A stretch of 61,530 nt of DNA. It comes from Roseibium denhamense (GTDB lineage: Bacteria; Pseudomonadota; Alphaproteobacteria; Rhizobiales; Stappiaceae). The notes beneath the pieces are model-generated. The model saw only the letters and a list, made by a program, of their open reading frames with translations, had not been told where the DNA came from and did no database searches. A program made the translations under genes and the position numbers. This document shows, in pieces, positions 29,101-36,815 of this stretch; position 1 is the stretch's first letter; every line of letters begins with the position of its first letter. The stretch is from NCBI RefSeq assembly GCF_009711415.1, contig NZ_SMLZ01000114.1:1-61530 (forward strand), given 5' to 3'.

Positions 29101-29567
29101 CCGTTGCGGGTCTAGTATTGGTGCGCCAGCGCCCGGGGTCAGCCAAGGGGGTTATTTTCCTCACCCTCGAAGATGAAGGCGGCATCGCCAATATTATTGT
29201 CTGGCCAACGGCGTTTGAAAAATACCGCCCGCTCATTCTGGGCAGCCGCTTTTTGAAAGTGACCGGACGGCTTCAAAGTGAAGACCACGTCATTCACGTG
29301 GTGGCCGAGCATGTCGAGGACGTCACAGGGCTCTTGAGCAGTATCTCGGACAAGTCCTTGAATGATGCCGGTCTGGCACGGGCCGATGAGGTCAGGCGCC
29401 CGGTCATTGAATTGACGGAAAAAATCAAACCGGCAAGCCGTCTTGTCCAGCTCATTCAAGACGTTCCGGAGTTACATGAGGACCTTGCCAGGCATAAGCC
29501 GCACAAGGCAGCGGCACTTGAGAAGCAATCTTTGAGAGCGCTGCCGGGAGGCCGGAACTTCCACTAA
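26184..29567 (+). CDS. dnaE2: error-prone DNA polymerase DnaE2 (ImuC)
   Basis: 1127 residues from the ATG at 26184 that overlaps the imuB TGA; the frame is open 162 bp further up inside imuB. N-terminal PHP domain ([23 protein letters not shown]), C-family polymerase core with the catalytic acidic block [21 protein letters not shown], helix-hairpin-helix region and a C-terminal OB domain. It is the translesion polymerase of the SOS mutasome, under the LexA boxes ahead of imuA. An imperfect 40-bp interspersed repeat follows its stop. Confidence 0.97.
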   Translation: [1127 protein letters not shown]

Positions 29568-29578
29568 ATAGCGATCAT

Positions 29579-29617
29579 CGATCAGCTTTGGACGGTAAAT
29601 CGGGTCAGATTTACCGC
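29579..29617 (+). repeat. interspersed ~40-bp palindromic repeat, copy 1
   Basis: The segment starting CGATCAGCTTTGG and ending TTTACCGCC matches, with about five mismatches, the reverse complement of 54599-54637. It includes an 8-bp stem, GGTAAATC (29594-29601) with GATTTACC (29608-29615). It sits between the convergent dnaE2 and TetR genes and may also act as a weak bidirectional terminator, although no T run follows. Confidence 0.6.
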
Positions 29618-29627
29618 CTTGCAGATC

Positions 29628-30188
29628 TTAACTGATGAGCTGCAGTTTCATCTGCTTCAAAAGTGCGGGTTTCTGGTAAACACGCGCCATCAAAAGCCCT
29701 CCCTCGAGCTGGGACATGGCCGCAAGAGCCTGGGCGTTGAGCTCACGTTCTGACTTAACCGCCCCCCAGATGGTTCCGCGCAAGGCATCCACGAGCCAAC
29801 ACAGGGTCCGATCAAAAAAGACCCGCGCCTCGGCAGCAACACGTTCTGGCAGCCCGGCTGATTCTGCGGCCAGAACACCGCACAGACACATGCGGCCATC
29901 CTCCCCCATCGCCTCGACAAAAAGCCGATGCACCAGCTTCAAAACATCGTCCGCTTTGTCCGGGGCGTCTGAAGGATCGCCGAGCTTTTCCAAAAACCTG
30001 TCCGCATACCGGCGGGCGACCTTCACACCGAGATCTTTCTTCGCCGGAAAATAGTAGTGAACGCTTGAGCTCTTCACCCCGACCCCGGATGCAATCTCGC
30101 GAAAGCTGACGCCGTTATATCCGTTCTTACGGATCAGGCTTTCCGCTAGGTCCAGGATTTTATCTTCGGTTACCGCTGCATTCCGCAT
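29628..30188 (-). CDS. TetR/AcrR-family regulator
   Basis: 186 residues. N-terminal HTH (residues ~8-55) with GYNGVSFREIASGVGVKSSSVHYYFPAKKDL, then an all-helical ligand domain with MCLCGVLAAESAGLPERV. This is close to TetR_N plus a C-terminal domain common in short AcrR-type repressors. GGGAGG stands properly before the ATG. An imperfect palindrome lies 13 bp upstream. The target is unknown; the neighbouring YchJ gene is on the same strand and 125 bp away. Confidence 0.88.
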   Translation of the reverse strand: MRNAAVTEDKILDLAESLIRKNGYNGVSFREIASGVGVKSSSVHYYFPAKKDLGVKVARRYADRFLEKLGDPSDAPDKADDVLKLVHRLFVEAMGEDGRMCLCGVLAAESAGLPERVAAEARVFFDRTLCWLVDALRGTIWGAVKSERELNAQALAAMSQLEGGLLMARVYQKPALLKQMKLQLIS

Positions 30189-30200
30189 GCCGCCTCCCTT

Positions 30201-30218
30201 CTACCGATTGATAGATAG
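30201..30218. promoter_or_regulatory. possible TetR operator (imperfect palindrome)
   Basis: An 18-bp segment (CTACCGAT...GATAGATAG) with 12 of 18 positions symmetrical, centred 21 bp upstream of the TetR start. Autorepression through such a site is usual for the family. The symmetry is modest. Confidence 0.3.
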
Positions 30219-30313
30219 GCCCACGCATTCGGATATACAATCCCGGTCTTGCGCCAGTTTTCTGGGCGGAACACCCCAAAACGGAGCGGCAGGGTTGTCA
30301 ATGCTGGCGGCCC

Positions 30314-30721
30314 CTAAACAGCCTCGACATAATACCAACGGCCTGATTTTTTGCGGAAGCGGCTTCTTTCATGATGAACACAAAGCTTGCCTGCCGACAG
30401 ATACTTTGCCTCGAACTCGACAACCCCGTCGCGGTCCTCCGGCTCTCCTTGTTCAGTGGAGAGAACGGATAGCGATGTCCAATGGTTGTCTGCAGCCCAC
30501 TTGGCTGTTCCTGCGAAATCAAACCCTGGCTGGAACTTGGGCCAAAGCGTCTGCTTCAAATATGCGATGTTTTCGCGTGTGTAGGCGGTGTAACGCGAGC
30601 GCATGAGCGCCTCCGCCGTTTGCGGAAGCTGCGCATCGTTTAAAAACGGGCCGCAACACTCCCTAAACTCTAGACTTGAGCCGCAAGGGCAAAGCGCGTT
30701 CATTTTGAAGCTTTCATTCAA
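30314..30721 (-). CDS. YchJ-like SEC-C motif protein
   Basis: 135 residues; the second Met (30703) gives the more usual start MNALCPCGS. N-terminal SEC-C zinc motif C-P-C-G-S-x8-C-C (LCPCGSSLEFRECCGPFL), then an NTF2-like domain: ALMRSRYTAYTRENIAYLKQT, HWTSLSVLS, VEFEAKY and HERSRFRK. This is the UPF0225/YchJ arrangement; function unknown. It is divergent from the EEP-family gene. Confidence 0.88.
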   Translation of the reverse strand: MNESFKMNALCPCGSSLEFRECCGPFLNDAQLPQTAEALMRSRYTAYTRENIAYLKQTLWPKFQPGFDFAGTAKWAADNHWTSLSVLSTEQGEPEDRDGVVEFEAKYLSAGKLCVHHERSRFRKKSGRWYYVEAV

Positions 30722-30808
30722 GTGGGCAGAAGCCGGGTTGATTTCTCTATCACTGGACAGTCCGCGAAGCTATTGTCAGCCGACGATCCTCCTTGGTGCC
30801 CGGCATAG

Positions 30809-31783
30809 ATGAGACTGGCAACATTCAACATTGAATCCTTTGGTGACGACCGGCTCGACCCAGATGGTCTAGCGCCTCGAATTTCAGCCCTGAGACCACA
30901 GCTCCTGGAATTAGACGCGGACATTCTTTGCCTCCAGGAGGTGAATGCGCAAAAGCCGAAAGGCGTAAAGATCCGGTCGTTCAACGCCCTCAGGCATCTG
31001 TTGGAAGACACGCCTTACGCCACTTACCATTTTGCCTCATCGCTCCGGCCGTCCGGCAAGGGGCCAGGGGACCGGCATAATCTCGTCGTCTTGTCGAAAT
31101 ACCCGATCCTGTCCGCCGAAAGCCACTATCAAACCCACGCACACCCGGCGCTATGGCAACCAACAACAGCGATCCCAATGGCTAAAGCAGCAGCACCGGT
31201 TACATTCGAACGGCCGGTTTTGAAAACGGTCATTGATCTCGGTTTGCCGAAGCCGCTGCACGTCTTTGCCGTTCATCTGCGCGCCCCCATCGCAGCCATG
31301 ATACCGGGCGGTAAAAACGCAGATAGAACCTGGAGATCTATCTCCGCCTGGGCGGAAGGGTATCAGCTCTCCGTATTTCAAAGGACAACGCAGGCGCTGG
31401 AGCTTCGGCTTGCGGTGGAAAGGCTGTTTGATGAGGACAGCGACGCCCAAATCGTGCTTGCCGGAGACTTCAATGCAACTGGGGACACCAGCACTTTAAG
31501 ATTGCTGCGTGCGGACCCAGATGACACGGGCTCGCCTGCGCTCGCGCACAGGCGGCTTTACCAGCTGGACGCCGCTCTTGCTCCAGAACAGCGCCAGACG
31601 GTTCTGCACCGGGGAAAAGGTCAGGCGCTTGATCACATCCTGACAAGCCCTTCCCTGACGGACAAGGTCCAGGGCGTGCGTGTGTTCAACGCCAATCTGG
31701 CGGATGAAGTTCTGCATGATGGCGGCCCGGATTTCGCCGGGTCCTTTCATGCGGCGATGTGCGCGGACTTTGATCTCACATAA
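30809..31783 (+). CDS. endonuclease/exonuclease/phosphatase (EEP) family protein
   Basis: 324 residues. The DNase I-like fold motifs are all present: RLATFNIESF at the start, the catalytic Glu in DADILCLQEVNA, HNLVVLSKYPI, VFAVHLRAP, the QIVLAGDFNATGD acidic block and the closing DHILTSPSL. The enzyme may be a nuclease or phosphodiesterase; no signal peptide is evident. It ends 16 bp before the convergent cytochrome c gene. Confidence 0.88.
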   Translation: MRLATFNIESFGDDRLDPDGLAPRISALRPQLLELDADILCLQEVNAQKPKGVKIRSFNALRHLLEDTPYATYHFASSLRPSGKGPGDRHNLVVLSKYPILSAESHYQTHAHPALWQPTTAIPMAKAAAPVTFERPVLKTVIDLGLPKPLHVFAVHLRAPIAAMIPGGKNADRTWRSISAWAEGYQLSVFQRTTQALELRLAVERLFDEDSDAQIVLAGDFNATGDTSTLRLLRADPDDTGSPALAHRRLYQLDAALAPEQRQTVLHRGKGQALDHILTSPSLTDKVQGVRVFNANLADEVLHDGGPDFAGSFHAAMCADFDLT

Positions 31784-31799
31784 TCAATTGTCTTTGGTA

Positions 31800-32162
31800 T
31801 TAGCGGGCCAGCGACTTGATGTAACTGGCGAGGTTCGTTGTCTCAATGGTCGTCAACGACATATCCGGCATCTTGGGGTGCGGATCGGCCAGGAAGGTCG
31901 CGATGCTCTCTACGGTCCAATCAGGATCTGAGCCGATATCATAAAAACTGGGTGTTGACGCGCTGGCGGCTGTGGGCTGATCGTCCGATACGAGGTGACA
32001 AGATGAGCACCACTGAACGGCCAATGCCTTCCCGGCATCCGGATCCGCAGCCTGAGCAGGGCTTAGAGCGACCATTCCGGCGGCAATCGCCGCAACCGAG
32101 AATGTCATGAGTTTAAGCGGGCAAACCGTTTTGGTTCCACCACGTGAACAGCGCTGCATCAT
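31800..32162 (-). CDS. small secreted c-type cytochrome
   Basis: 120 residues. GAGGAG at 7-8 nt before ATG 32162 supports this start, although a shorter start at 32108 would also leave a good signal peptide (MTFSVAAIAAGMVALSPAQAA). One heme site, CSSCH, stands shortly after the signal cleavage; the distal ligand is likely the Met in KMPDM. It is a class I monoheme cytochrome c of periplasmic location. Divergent from the ggt gene. Confidence 0.88.
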   Translation of the reverse strand: MMQRCSRGGTKTVCPLKLMTFSVAAIAAGMVALSPAQAADPDAGKALAVQWCSSCHLVSDDQPTAASASTPSFYDIGSDPDWTVESIATFLADPHPKMPDMSLTTIETTNLASYIKSLAR

Positions 32163-32360
32163 CTAGATCTCCTCAATCCTCTGGCGGATCTTTGACCGGG
32201 TCTTTCAAACCCAGCATTGCGTGCTCCGGCGCCCTGTGCCTTGTCATGTATCAAAGCCCGCAAAACCCGAATACTACCTATGAGTGTCAGCCTTGTCGCG
32301 CAGCTACTAATCATGCAGACTTTGCAAACACACGTCACCGCCGCTTGGAGAGCAACGCCA

Positions 32361-34034
32361 ATGAAACCCTACAACAAAATAATGATTGCAGCTTGCAGTG
32401 GGCTTGCCTTGGCCGCGGTGGCCGTCGTGAGCCCGATGGCGCAACAGGCGCCAATTTACTCCAGTCTGGACCGCTTCCATCCGGTGCAAGCCGAAAACGG
32501 TATGGTGGCAAGCCAAGAGGCCATTGCAACGAAGATCGGCGTCGCCACCCTTCAAGCCGGCGGGAACGCCGTCGATGCAGCCATTGCGACCGGCTTTGCT
32601 CTTGCCGTGACATTGCCAAGAGCCGGAAATCTGGGCGGCGGCGGCTTTATGGTCATCCACATGGCGGAGGAGGGAGCTACCGAAGCTTTGGACTACCGGG
32701 AAAAAGCCCCAGCCGCGGCGTTTAAGGATATGTTTCTCGGCGAGGATGGTGAGCCCGATAACACCAAGTCCCGATTTTCAGGCTTGGCAATCGGTGTCCC
32801 CGGAACAGTTGCAGGCTTTGCCGCAGCCTATGAAAAGCACGGCAGTGGCGTGCTGACTTGGGCGGAGCTGGTCGCACCGGCCATTGCGCTTGCTGAGAAC
32901 GGGATTGAAGTGACACCGGATCTTTCGGCATCGCTGGCCTCCAGAATAACGCGTCTCGGCAATGACCCCGCCACTGCGAGCATCTTTTACAAGCCGGGGC
33001 TGATACCCTATTCCCCCGGTGATCTCCTGGTACAGGAAGACCTCGCCCAAACACTCAGAAAAATTGCCGAAGATGGACCAGCTGGATTCTACACTGGCGA
33101 TGTTGCCGAAAAAATTGCTTCGAAGGTGCAAGCAGCCGGGGGCGGGATGACCGTTGAGGACCTGAACACCTACAAGCCGGTCTGGCGCGACCCTGTTACG
33201 GGCACCTATCGCGGTTACGAGATCGCTTCCATGCCGCCGCCCTCATCCGGGGGTGTCCATATTGTTCAGATCCTGAACATGCTGGAAAAATACCCGCTTG
33301 CTGAGTTCGGGCTGAACTCCGCTGACACGATCCACATCATGTCGGAAGCGCAACGCCGGGCTTACGCCGACCGGTCGAAACACCTCGGCGACCCCGACTT
33401 TGCACCAATACCGGTCACAGGGCTGACCCATCCGGACTATGCAGCATCGCTTGTTGAAACAATCGCCCTGGACACAGCAACGCCTTCCTCGCAAATCGGC
33501 CCCGAGAATCCGTTGCCTTTCGAAAGCAATGAAACCACGCACTTTTCTGTTGTCGATAAGGACGGGAATGCCGTCTCCAACACCTACACGCTGAATTTCT
33601 CCTACGGCGTGGGACTGACGGCGGACGGCACGGGCGTCCTGCTCAACAATGAGCTGGATGATTTTTCGGCAAAGCCGGGCGCTCCGAATGCTTATGGCCT
33701 GATCGGAGGGGAAGCCAATGCCGTTGAGCCGGGCAAACGCCCGCTCTCTTCCATGAGTCCGACATTGGTCTTCAAGGATGGTGACCTTTATCTGGTGACG
33801 GGTTCGCCCGGCGGCAGCCGGATCATCACAACCACGCTGCAAATCATTTTGAATGTCATTGACCATCAAATGAACATCGCCGAGGCAACGGCCGCCCCCC
33901 GCACGCATCATCAATGGTACCCGGATGAAATCCGCATCGAAGAGGGCATTTCGCCGGATACAATCAAGCTTCTGGAGGCGCGCGGTCACAAGGTCGAAAC
34001 GAAAAAAGCCATGGGCTCCCCCAATCCATTATGA
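32361..34034 (+). CDS. ggt: gamma-glutamyltransferase, C-terminal frameshift
   Basis: The precursor starts at ATG 32361 (GGAGAG upstream) with a Sec signal. The large subunit is complete (PRAGNLGGGGFMVIH), and so is the autoprocessing Thr region ETTHFSVVDKDGNAVSNTYTLN. Near the end the frame reads KKAMGSPNPL and stops at 34034. The next frame continues QSIMKIDGKLAGSSDPRRDGALTAGY to a stop at 34100-34102, the standard GGT ending. One extra C in the five-C run at 34018-34022 would restore MGSPQSIM. So about 27 terminal residues are lost unless this is a sequencing error. The enzyme splits glutathione in the periplasm. Confidence 0.88.
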   Translation: MKPYNKIMIAACSGLALAAVAVVSPMAQQAPIYSSLDRFHPVQAENGMVASQEAIATKIGVATLQAGGNAVDAAIATGFALAVTLPRAGNLGGGGFMVIHMAEEGATEALDYREKAPAAAFKDMFLGEDGEPDNTKSRFSGLAIGVPGTVAGFAAAYEKHGSGVLTWAELVAPAIALAENGIEVTPDLSASLASRITRLGNDPATASIFYKPGLIPYSPGDLLVQEDLAQTLRKIAEDGPAGFYTGDVAEKIASKVQAAGGGMTVEDLNTYKPVWRDPVTGTYRGYEIASMPPPSSGGVHIVQILNMLEKYPLAEFGLNSADTIHIMSEAQRRAYADRSKHLGDPDFAPIPVTGLTHPDYAASLVETIALDTATPSSQIGPENPLPFESNETTHFSVVDKDGNAVSNTYTLNFSYGVGLTADGTGVLLNNELDDFSAKPGAPNAYGLIGGEANAVEPGKRPLSSMSPTLVFKDGDLYLVTGSPGGSRIITTTLQIILNVIDHQMNIAEATAAPRTHHQWYPDEIRIEEGISPDTIKLLEARGHKVETKKAMGSPNPL

Positions 34035-34120
34035 AAATCGACGGAAAACTGGCGGGATCTTCTGACCCCAGACGCGACGGCGCGCTGACAGCTGGTTACT
34101 GACCCGCCGTGATCGGTAGA

Positions 34121-34149
34121 TTGACACCCTGAAAACCCGGTGATACCGC
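34121..34149 (+). promoter_or_regulatory. promoter candidate of the thuA-like operon
   Basis: A consensus -35 TTGACA (34121-34126) with a weak -10 (TACCGC, 34144-34149) at 17-bp spacing. The LacI-type operator begins 2 bp later, where it would overlap the start of transcription. Confidence 0.45.
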
Positions 34150-34151
34150 TT

Positions 34152-34167
34152 TTCAAAGCGCTTTGAA
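34152..34167. promoter_or_regulatory. LacI-family operator
   Basis: A perfect 16-bp palindrome TTCAAAGCGCTTTGAA with the central CG and AAAGCGCTTT core of LacI/GalR operators. It lies 47 bp ahead of the ThuA-like gene and right after the promoter candidate, the place for a repressor. No LacI-family gene is in the window, so the regulator is encoded elsewhere. Confidence 0.7.
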
Positions 34168-34213
34168 TAAAAGCTGAACCGGCACCGGTTCAGCGCCTGC
34201 CAGAGGAGCCAGC

Positions 34214-34999
34214 ATGACGCTCAGGGCCTTAGTCTGGGGTGAAAACGTTCACGAACAAAACAACAGGATCGTTGCAGAGCTGTATCCCAAAGGCATGCAT
34301 CAGTGCATTGCGGATGCCTTGAACACCGACCCGGACATCTCGGCGTCAACCGCCACTTTGCAACAACCGGAGCACGGCCTTTCGGAGGACCGCCTTGCAG
34401 AGACGGATGTTCTGCTTTGGTGGGGGCACGCTGCCCACGGCGACGTGAGCGATGAAGTTGTCGAGCGCGTGTGTGATGCTGTCTGGTCCGGGATGGGCAT
34501 GGTGTTCTTGCATTCGGCACATTTTGCCAAACCGTTTAAACGCCTTATGGGCGCGCCGTGCAATTTGAGCTGGCGTGAGGCAGGCGAACGCGAGCGCCTG
34601 TGGGTAACCAGCCGCAATCATCCGATTACCAAAGGGCTCGGCGACAGTTTTGAACTTGAGATGGAAGAAATGTACGGCGAGCCGTTCGGCGTTCCCGAAC
34701 CCCTCGAAACGGTCTTCATCAGCTGGTTTCAGGGCGGCGAGGTCTTCAGGTCCGGCCTGACCTACAAGCGCGGTGCAGGCAACATATTCTACTTCCGGCC
34801 CGGCCATGAAACCTATCCGACCTACTACAATCCCAATGTCCAGACTGTCCTGAAAAACGGTGTCAAATGGGCCTTCAATCCGCTCGCCCGCATAGCTGAC
34901 CCGAATGCGGCCCCGAACGTTCCTGTGGAGCAAGCACCTGAAAAAATCGAGGAGCGTGGACCGAAACTCCATGCAGAAGGCGAAGACGGCTTCCGGTAA
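34214..34999 (+). CDS. thuA: ThuA-domain protein (trehalose-utilisation type)
   Basis: 261 residues; GAGGAG-like sequence before ATG 34214. ThuA domain with a glutamine-amidotransferase-like fold: LRALVWGENVHEQ start, DVLLWWGHAAHGDV, GMGMVFLHSAHFAKPFKRLMG, and GAGNIFYFRPGHETYPTYYNP. In rhizobia thuA and thuB oxidise trehalose and related disaccharides to 3-keto forms. Here a Gfo/Idh/MocA dehydrogenase follows 78 bp downstream, as thuB does. The pair is likely induced by a sugar through the LacI-type operator. The substrate is not proven to be trehalose. Confidence 0.85.
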   Translation: MTLRALVWGENVHEQNNRIVAELYPKGMHQCIADALNTDPDISASTATLQQPEHGLSEDRLAETDVLLWWGHAAHGDVSDEVVERVCDAVWSGMGMVFLHSAHFAKPFKRLMGAPCNLSWREAGERERLWVTSRNHPITKGLGDSFELEMEEMYGEPFGVPEPLETVFISWFQGGEVFRSGLTYKRGAGNIFYFRPGHETYPTYYNPNVQTVLKNGVKWAFNPLARIADPNAAPNVPVEQAPEKIEERGPKLHAEGEDGFR

Positions 35000-35077
35000 T
35001 CCCAACGCGCAAAAACCACTAAATCATGGGTTTTGGCGCATTGCCCCCGTGGCTCCCCCTGTCATAGGCAGACCCTT

Positions 35078-36163
35078 ATGAGCGCAGACAAAAAGCCGGT
35101 CCGGCTTCTCATCCTTGGCACCGGAAATATGGCCCGCAGCCATGCGGATGCCTTCCGCAGGATTGAGGACGTCGATCTGGTTGCCGCCGTTGACCAACGT
35201 GCCGACGTTTTGAGCGCATTTGCACGCGAGTTTTCCATACCCCAGACTTTTGAAACGCTGGATGCGGCACTGGATTGGAACGCTTTTGACGCGGCCACAA
35301 ACGTCACACCGGATGCTGCCCACCACCCGACAACCATGAAGCTGCTGGAAGCGGGAAAACATGTCCTGTGCGAAAAACCGCTTGCAACCAACGCGTCACA
35401 TGCATGGGACATGGCAAATACTGCAAGGGCCCGGAACCTGATCGGAATGGTCAACTTGAGCTACAGGGACGTGCCCGCCTTGCAAAAGGCTGCGGAGCTA
35501 GTCCGTGGCGGTGCGATAGGTGCTTTGCGGCATTTTGAGGCCTCTTATTTGCAAAGCTGGCTGACGCAGCCGGCCTGGGGCGATTGGCGGACTGAAAGTC
35601 AATGGCTATGGCGCTTGTCGACAGCGCATGGTTCCAACGGCGTTCTTGGCGACGTGGGCATCCACATTCTGGACTTTACGGTCTTTGCTGCCGGTAGCGG
35701 CGTGAAGGACCTGTCCTGCCGGCTGAAGACATTCGACAAGTCGGACGGCGGACGCATTGGCGACTATAAGCTTGATGCGAATGACAGTTTTACGCTGCAA
35801 GCCGAACTTGAAAATAGCGCGATCGGGACAATTTCAGCAACCCGCTTTGCCTCTGGCCACTTGAATGACCTTCGATTGCGCCTTTATGGCGACGAGGGAG
35901 GCCTTGAGGTGCTCTTTGAAAATCGCACCAGCGGCCTGAGAATTTGCCGTGGGCCAAACCTGACAAGCGCCCATTGGGAAGACGTGGAAACGCCTGAGGT
36001 CCCGACAGTTTACCAGCGGTTTGCAGCAGCCATCCGCGGAGAAGGCCCAGAAGCGCCGGGCTTTGAAGACGGCGCAAGTCTTCAAGCCGCTCTCGATTTG
36101 GCAGAGCGTTCGCACGAACAAAACGGCGCTTTTTTGAGGCTCGCATCGCCAACAAGTGGCTGA
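35078..36163 (+). CDS. Gfo/Idh/MocA-family oxidoreductase (ThuB-like position)
   Basis: 361 residues from ATG 35078 (the frame is open 45 bp upstream). The N-terminal Rossmann motif LLILGTGNMARSHADAF, the CEKPLATN catalytic-lysine block at about residues 100-107, and a C-terminal beta-sheet domain define the family. It oxidises a sugar or cyclitol hydroxyl with NAD(P). It is in the thuA-like operon and no other gene follows on this strand until 36816. An inverted repeat lies 15 bp after the stop. Confidence 0.88.
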   Translation: MSADKKPVRLLILGTGNMARSHADAFRRIEDVDLVAAVDQRADVLSAFAREFSIPQTFETLDAALDWNAFDAATNVTPDAAHHPTTMKLLEAGKHVLCEKPLATNASHAWDMANTARARNLIGMVNLSYRDVPALQKAAELVRGGAIGALRHFEASYLQSWLTQPAWGDWRTESQWLWRLSTAHGSNGVLGDVGIHILDFTVFAAGSGVKDLSCRLKTFDKSDGGRIGDYKLDANDSFTLQAELENSAIGTISATRFASGHLNDLRLRLYGDEGGLEVLFENRTSGLRICRGPNLTSAHWEDVETPEVPTVYQRFAAAIRGEGPEAPGFEDGASLQAALDLAERSHEQNGAFLRLASPTSG

Positions 36164-36171
36164 GAGGTCTC

Positions 36172-36206
36172 TAAAAAACTGCAGCGGGACACCGTCCCGC
36201 TGCAGT
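36172..36206 (-). terminator. strong hairpin with minus-strand T run
   Basis: ACTGCAGCGGGAC (36178-36190) pairs perfectly with GTCCCGCTGCAGT (36194-36206) around a 3-nt loop. On the minus strand the stem runs into TTTTTT, the mark of an intrinsic terminator. On the plus strand, for the oxidoreductase gene, the T run is missing. No annotated minus-strand gene ends here. Confidence 0.6.
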
Positions 36207-36460
36207 CAAGTTTGGTACTTGAGGCATTTGCGATGCCGTTTAAGCCGCCCACTCGGCGCCCCTCCTGACATTGCAGCTTCGAAGATACAAACAAGGTCCT
36301 GCAACTTTCTTCAGGTTGCTGATCGGCTTTTTTTCAATTTTTAGACTAAGTTACCTCGACAATTCCGCGTATGAGAATTGTAACAGGTGACCATCCTCCG
36401 CAGCCTTGATCTACCGCTGCAAAAGAGTGCCGGATTTGGCGCCTTTTCCCCAAAACCAAA

Positions 36461-36490
36461 AAACCAGTGATCTTTTCAGATCACTGGTTT
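36461..36490 (-). terminator. rho-independent terminator of tRNA-Gly
   Basis: A perfect 12-bp stem, AAACCAGTGATC (36461-36472) with GATCACTGGTTT (36479-36490), loop of 6 nt. On the minus strand it continues into TTTTTTGGTTTT. It lies 20 bp past the 3' end of the tRNA. Confidence 0.85.
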
Positions 36491-36509
36491 TGGAGCCATT
36501 CGGCCGAAT

Positions 36510-36584
36510 TGGAGCGGGCGATGGGATTCGAACCCACGACCCCAACCTTGGCAAGGTTGTGCTCTACCCCTGAGCTACACCCGC
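36510..36584 (-). tRNA. tRNA-Gly (anticodon GCC)
   Basis: 75 nt including an encoded CCA. The acceptor stem is GCGGGTG with CGCCCGC, the D arm contains AGCTCAGGGGTAGAGC, the anticodon loop CTTGCCAAG gives GCC, and the T arm has GGGTTCGAATCCC. A -10-like TATACT lies about 45 bp upstream on the minus strand (complement of 36629-36634). A strong terminator follows at 36461-36490. Confidence 0.97.
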
Positions 36585-36815
36585 ATAGTGCCCGGCGTTT
36601 CGGCGATGTGCCTCGTCGTCGGTGGCGCAGTATATGGACTAAGCCAGAGCGGATTGCAACAAGGAATTTTCAGAATTTTTTTTAGCTGTCTTTGCAGTGG
36701 ATTCCACCACCACATTGGACCTTAGAACGGCAGTTTAAAAAGGTTTTTGGAACAGGTTTCAGCTTGAGCGCACGCCTGAAACCGGGCTAGACATCAATCA
36801 AGATAAACAAACTTT

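Larger units (their letters stand above)
36164..36509. other. gene-free interval before tRNA-Gly
   Basis: 346 bp. It holds a 13-bp perfect hairpin at 36178-36206 with a T run on the minus-strand side and the tRNA-Gly terminator near 36461-36490. Between them no gene is certain; a minus-strand small transcript is possible (see findings). Confidence 0.5.
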
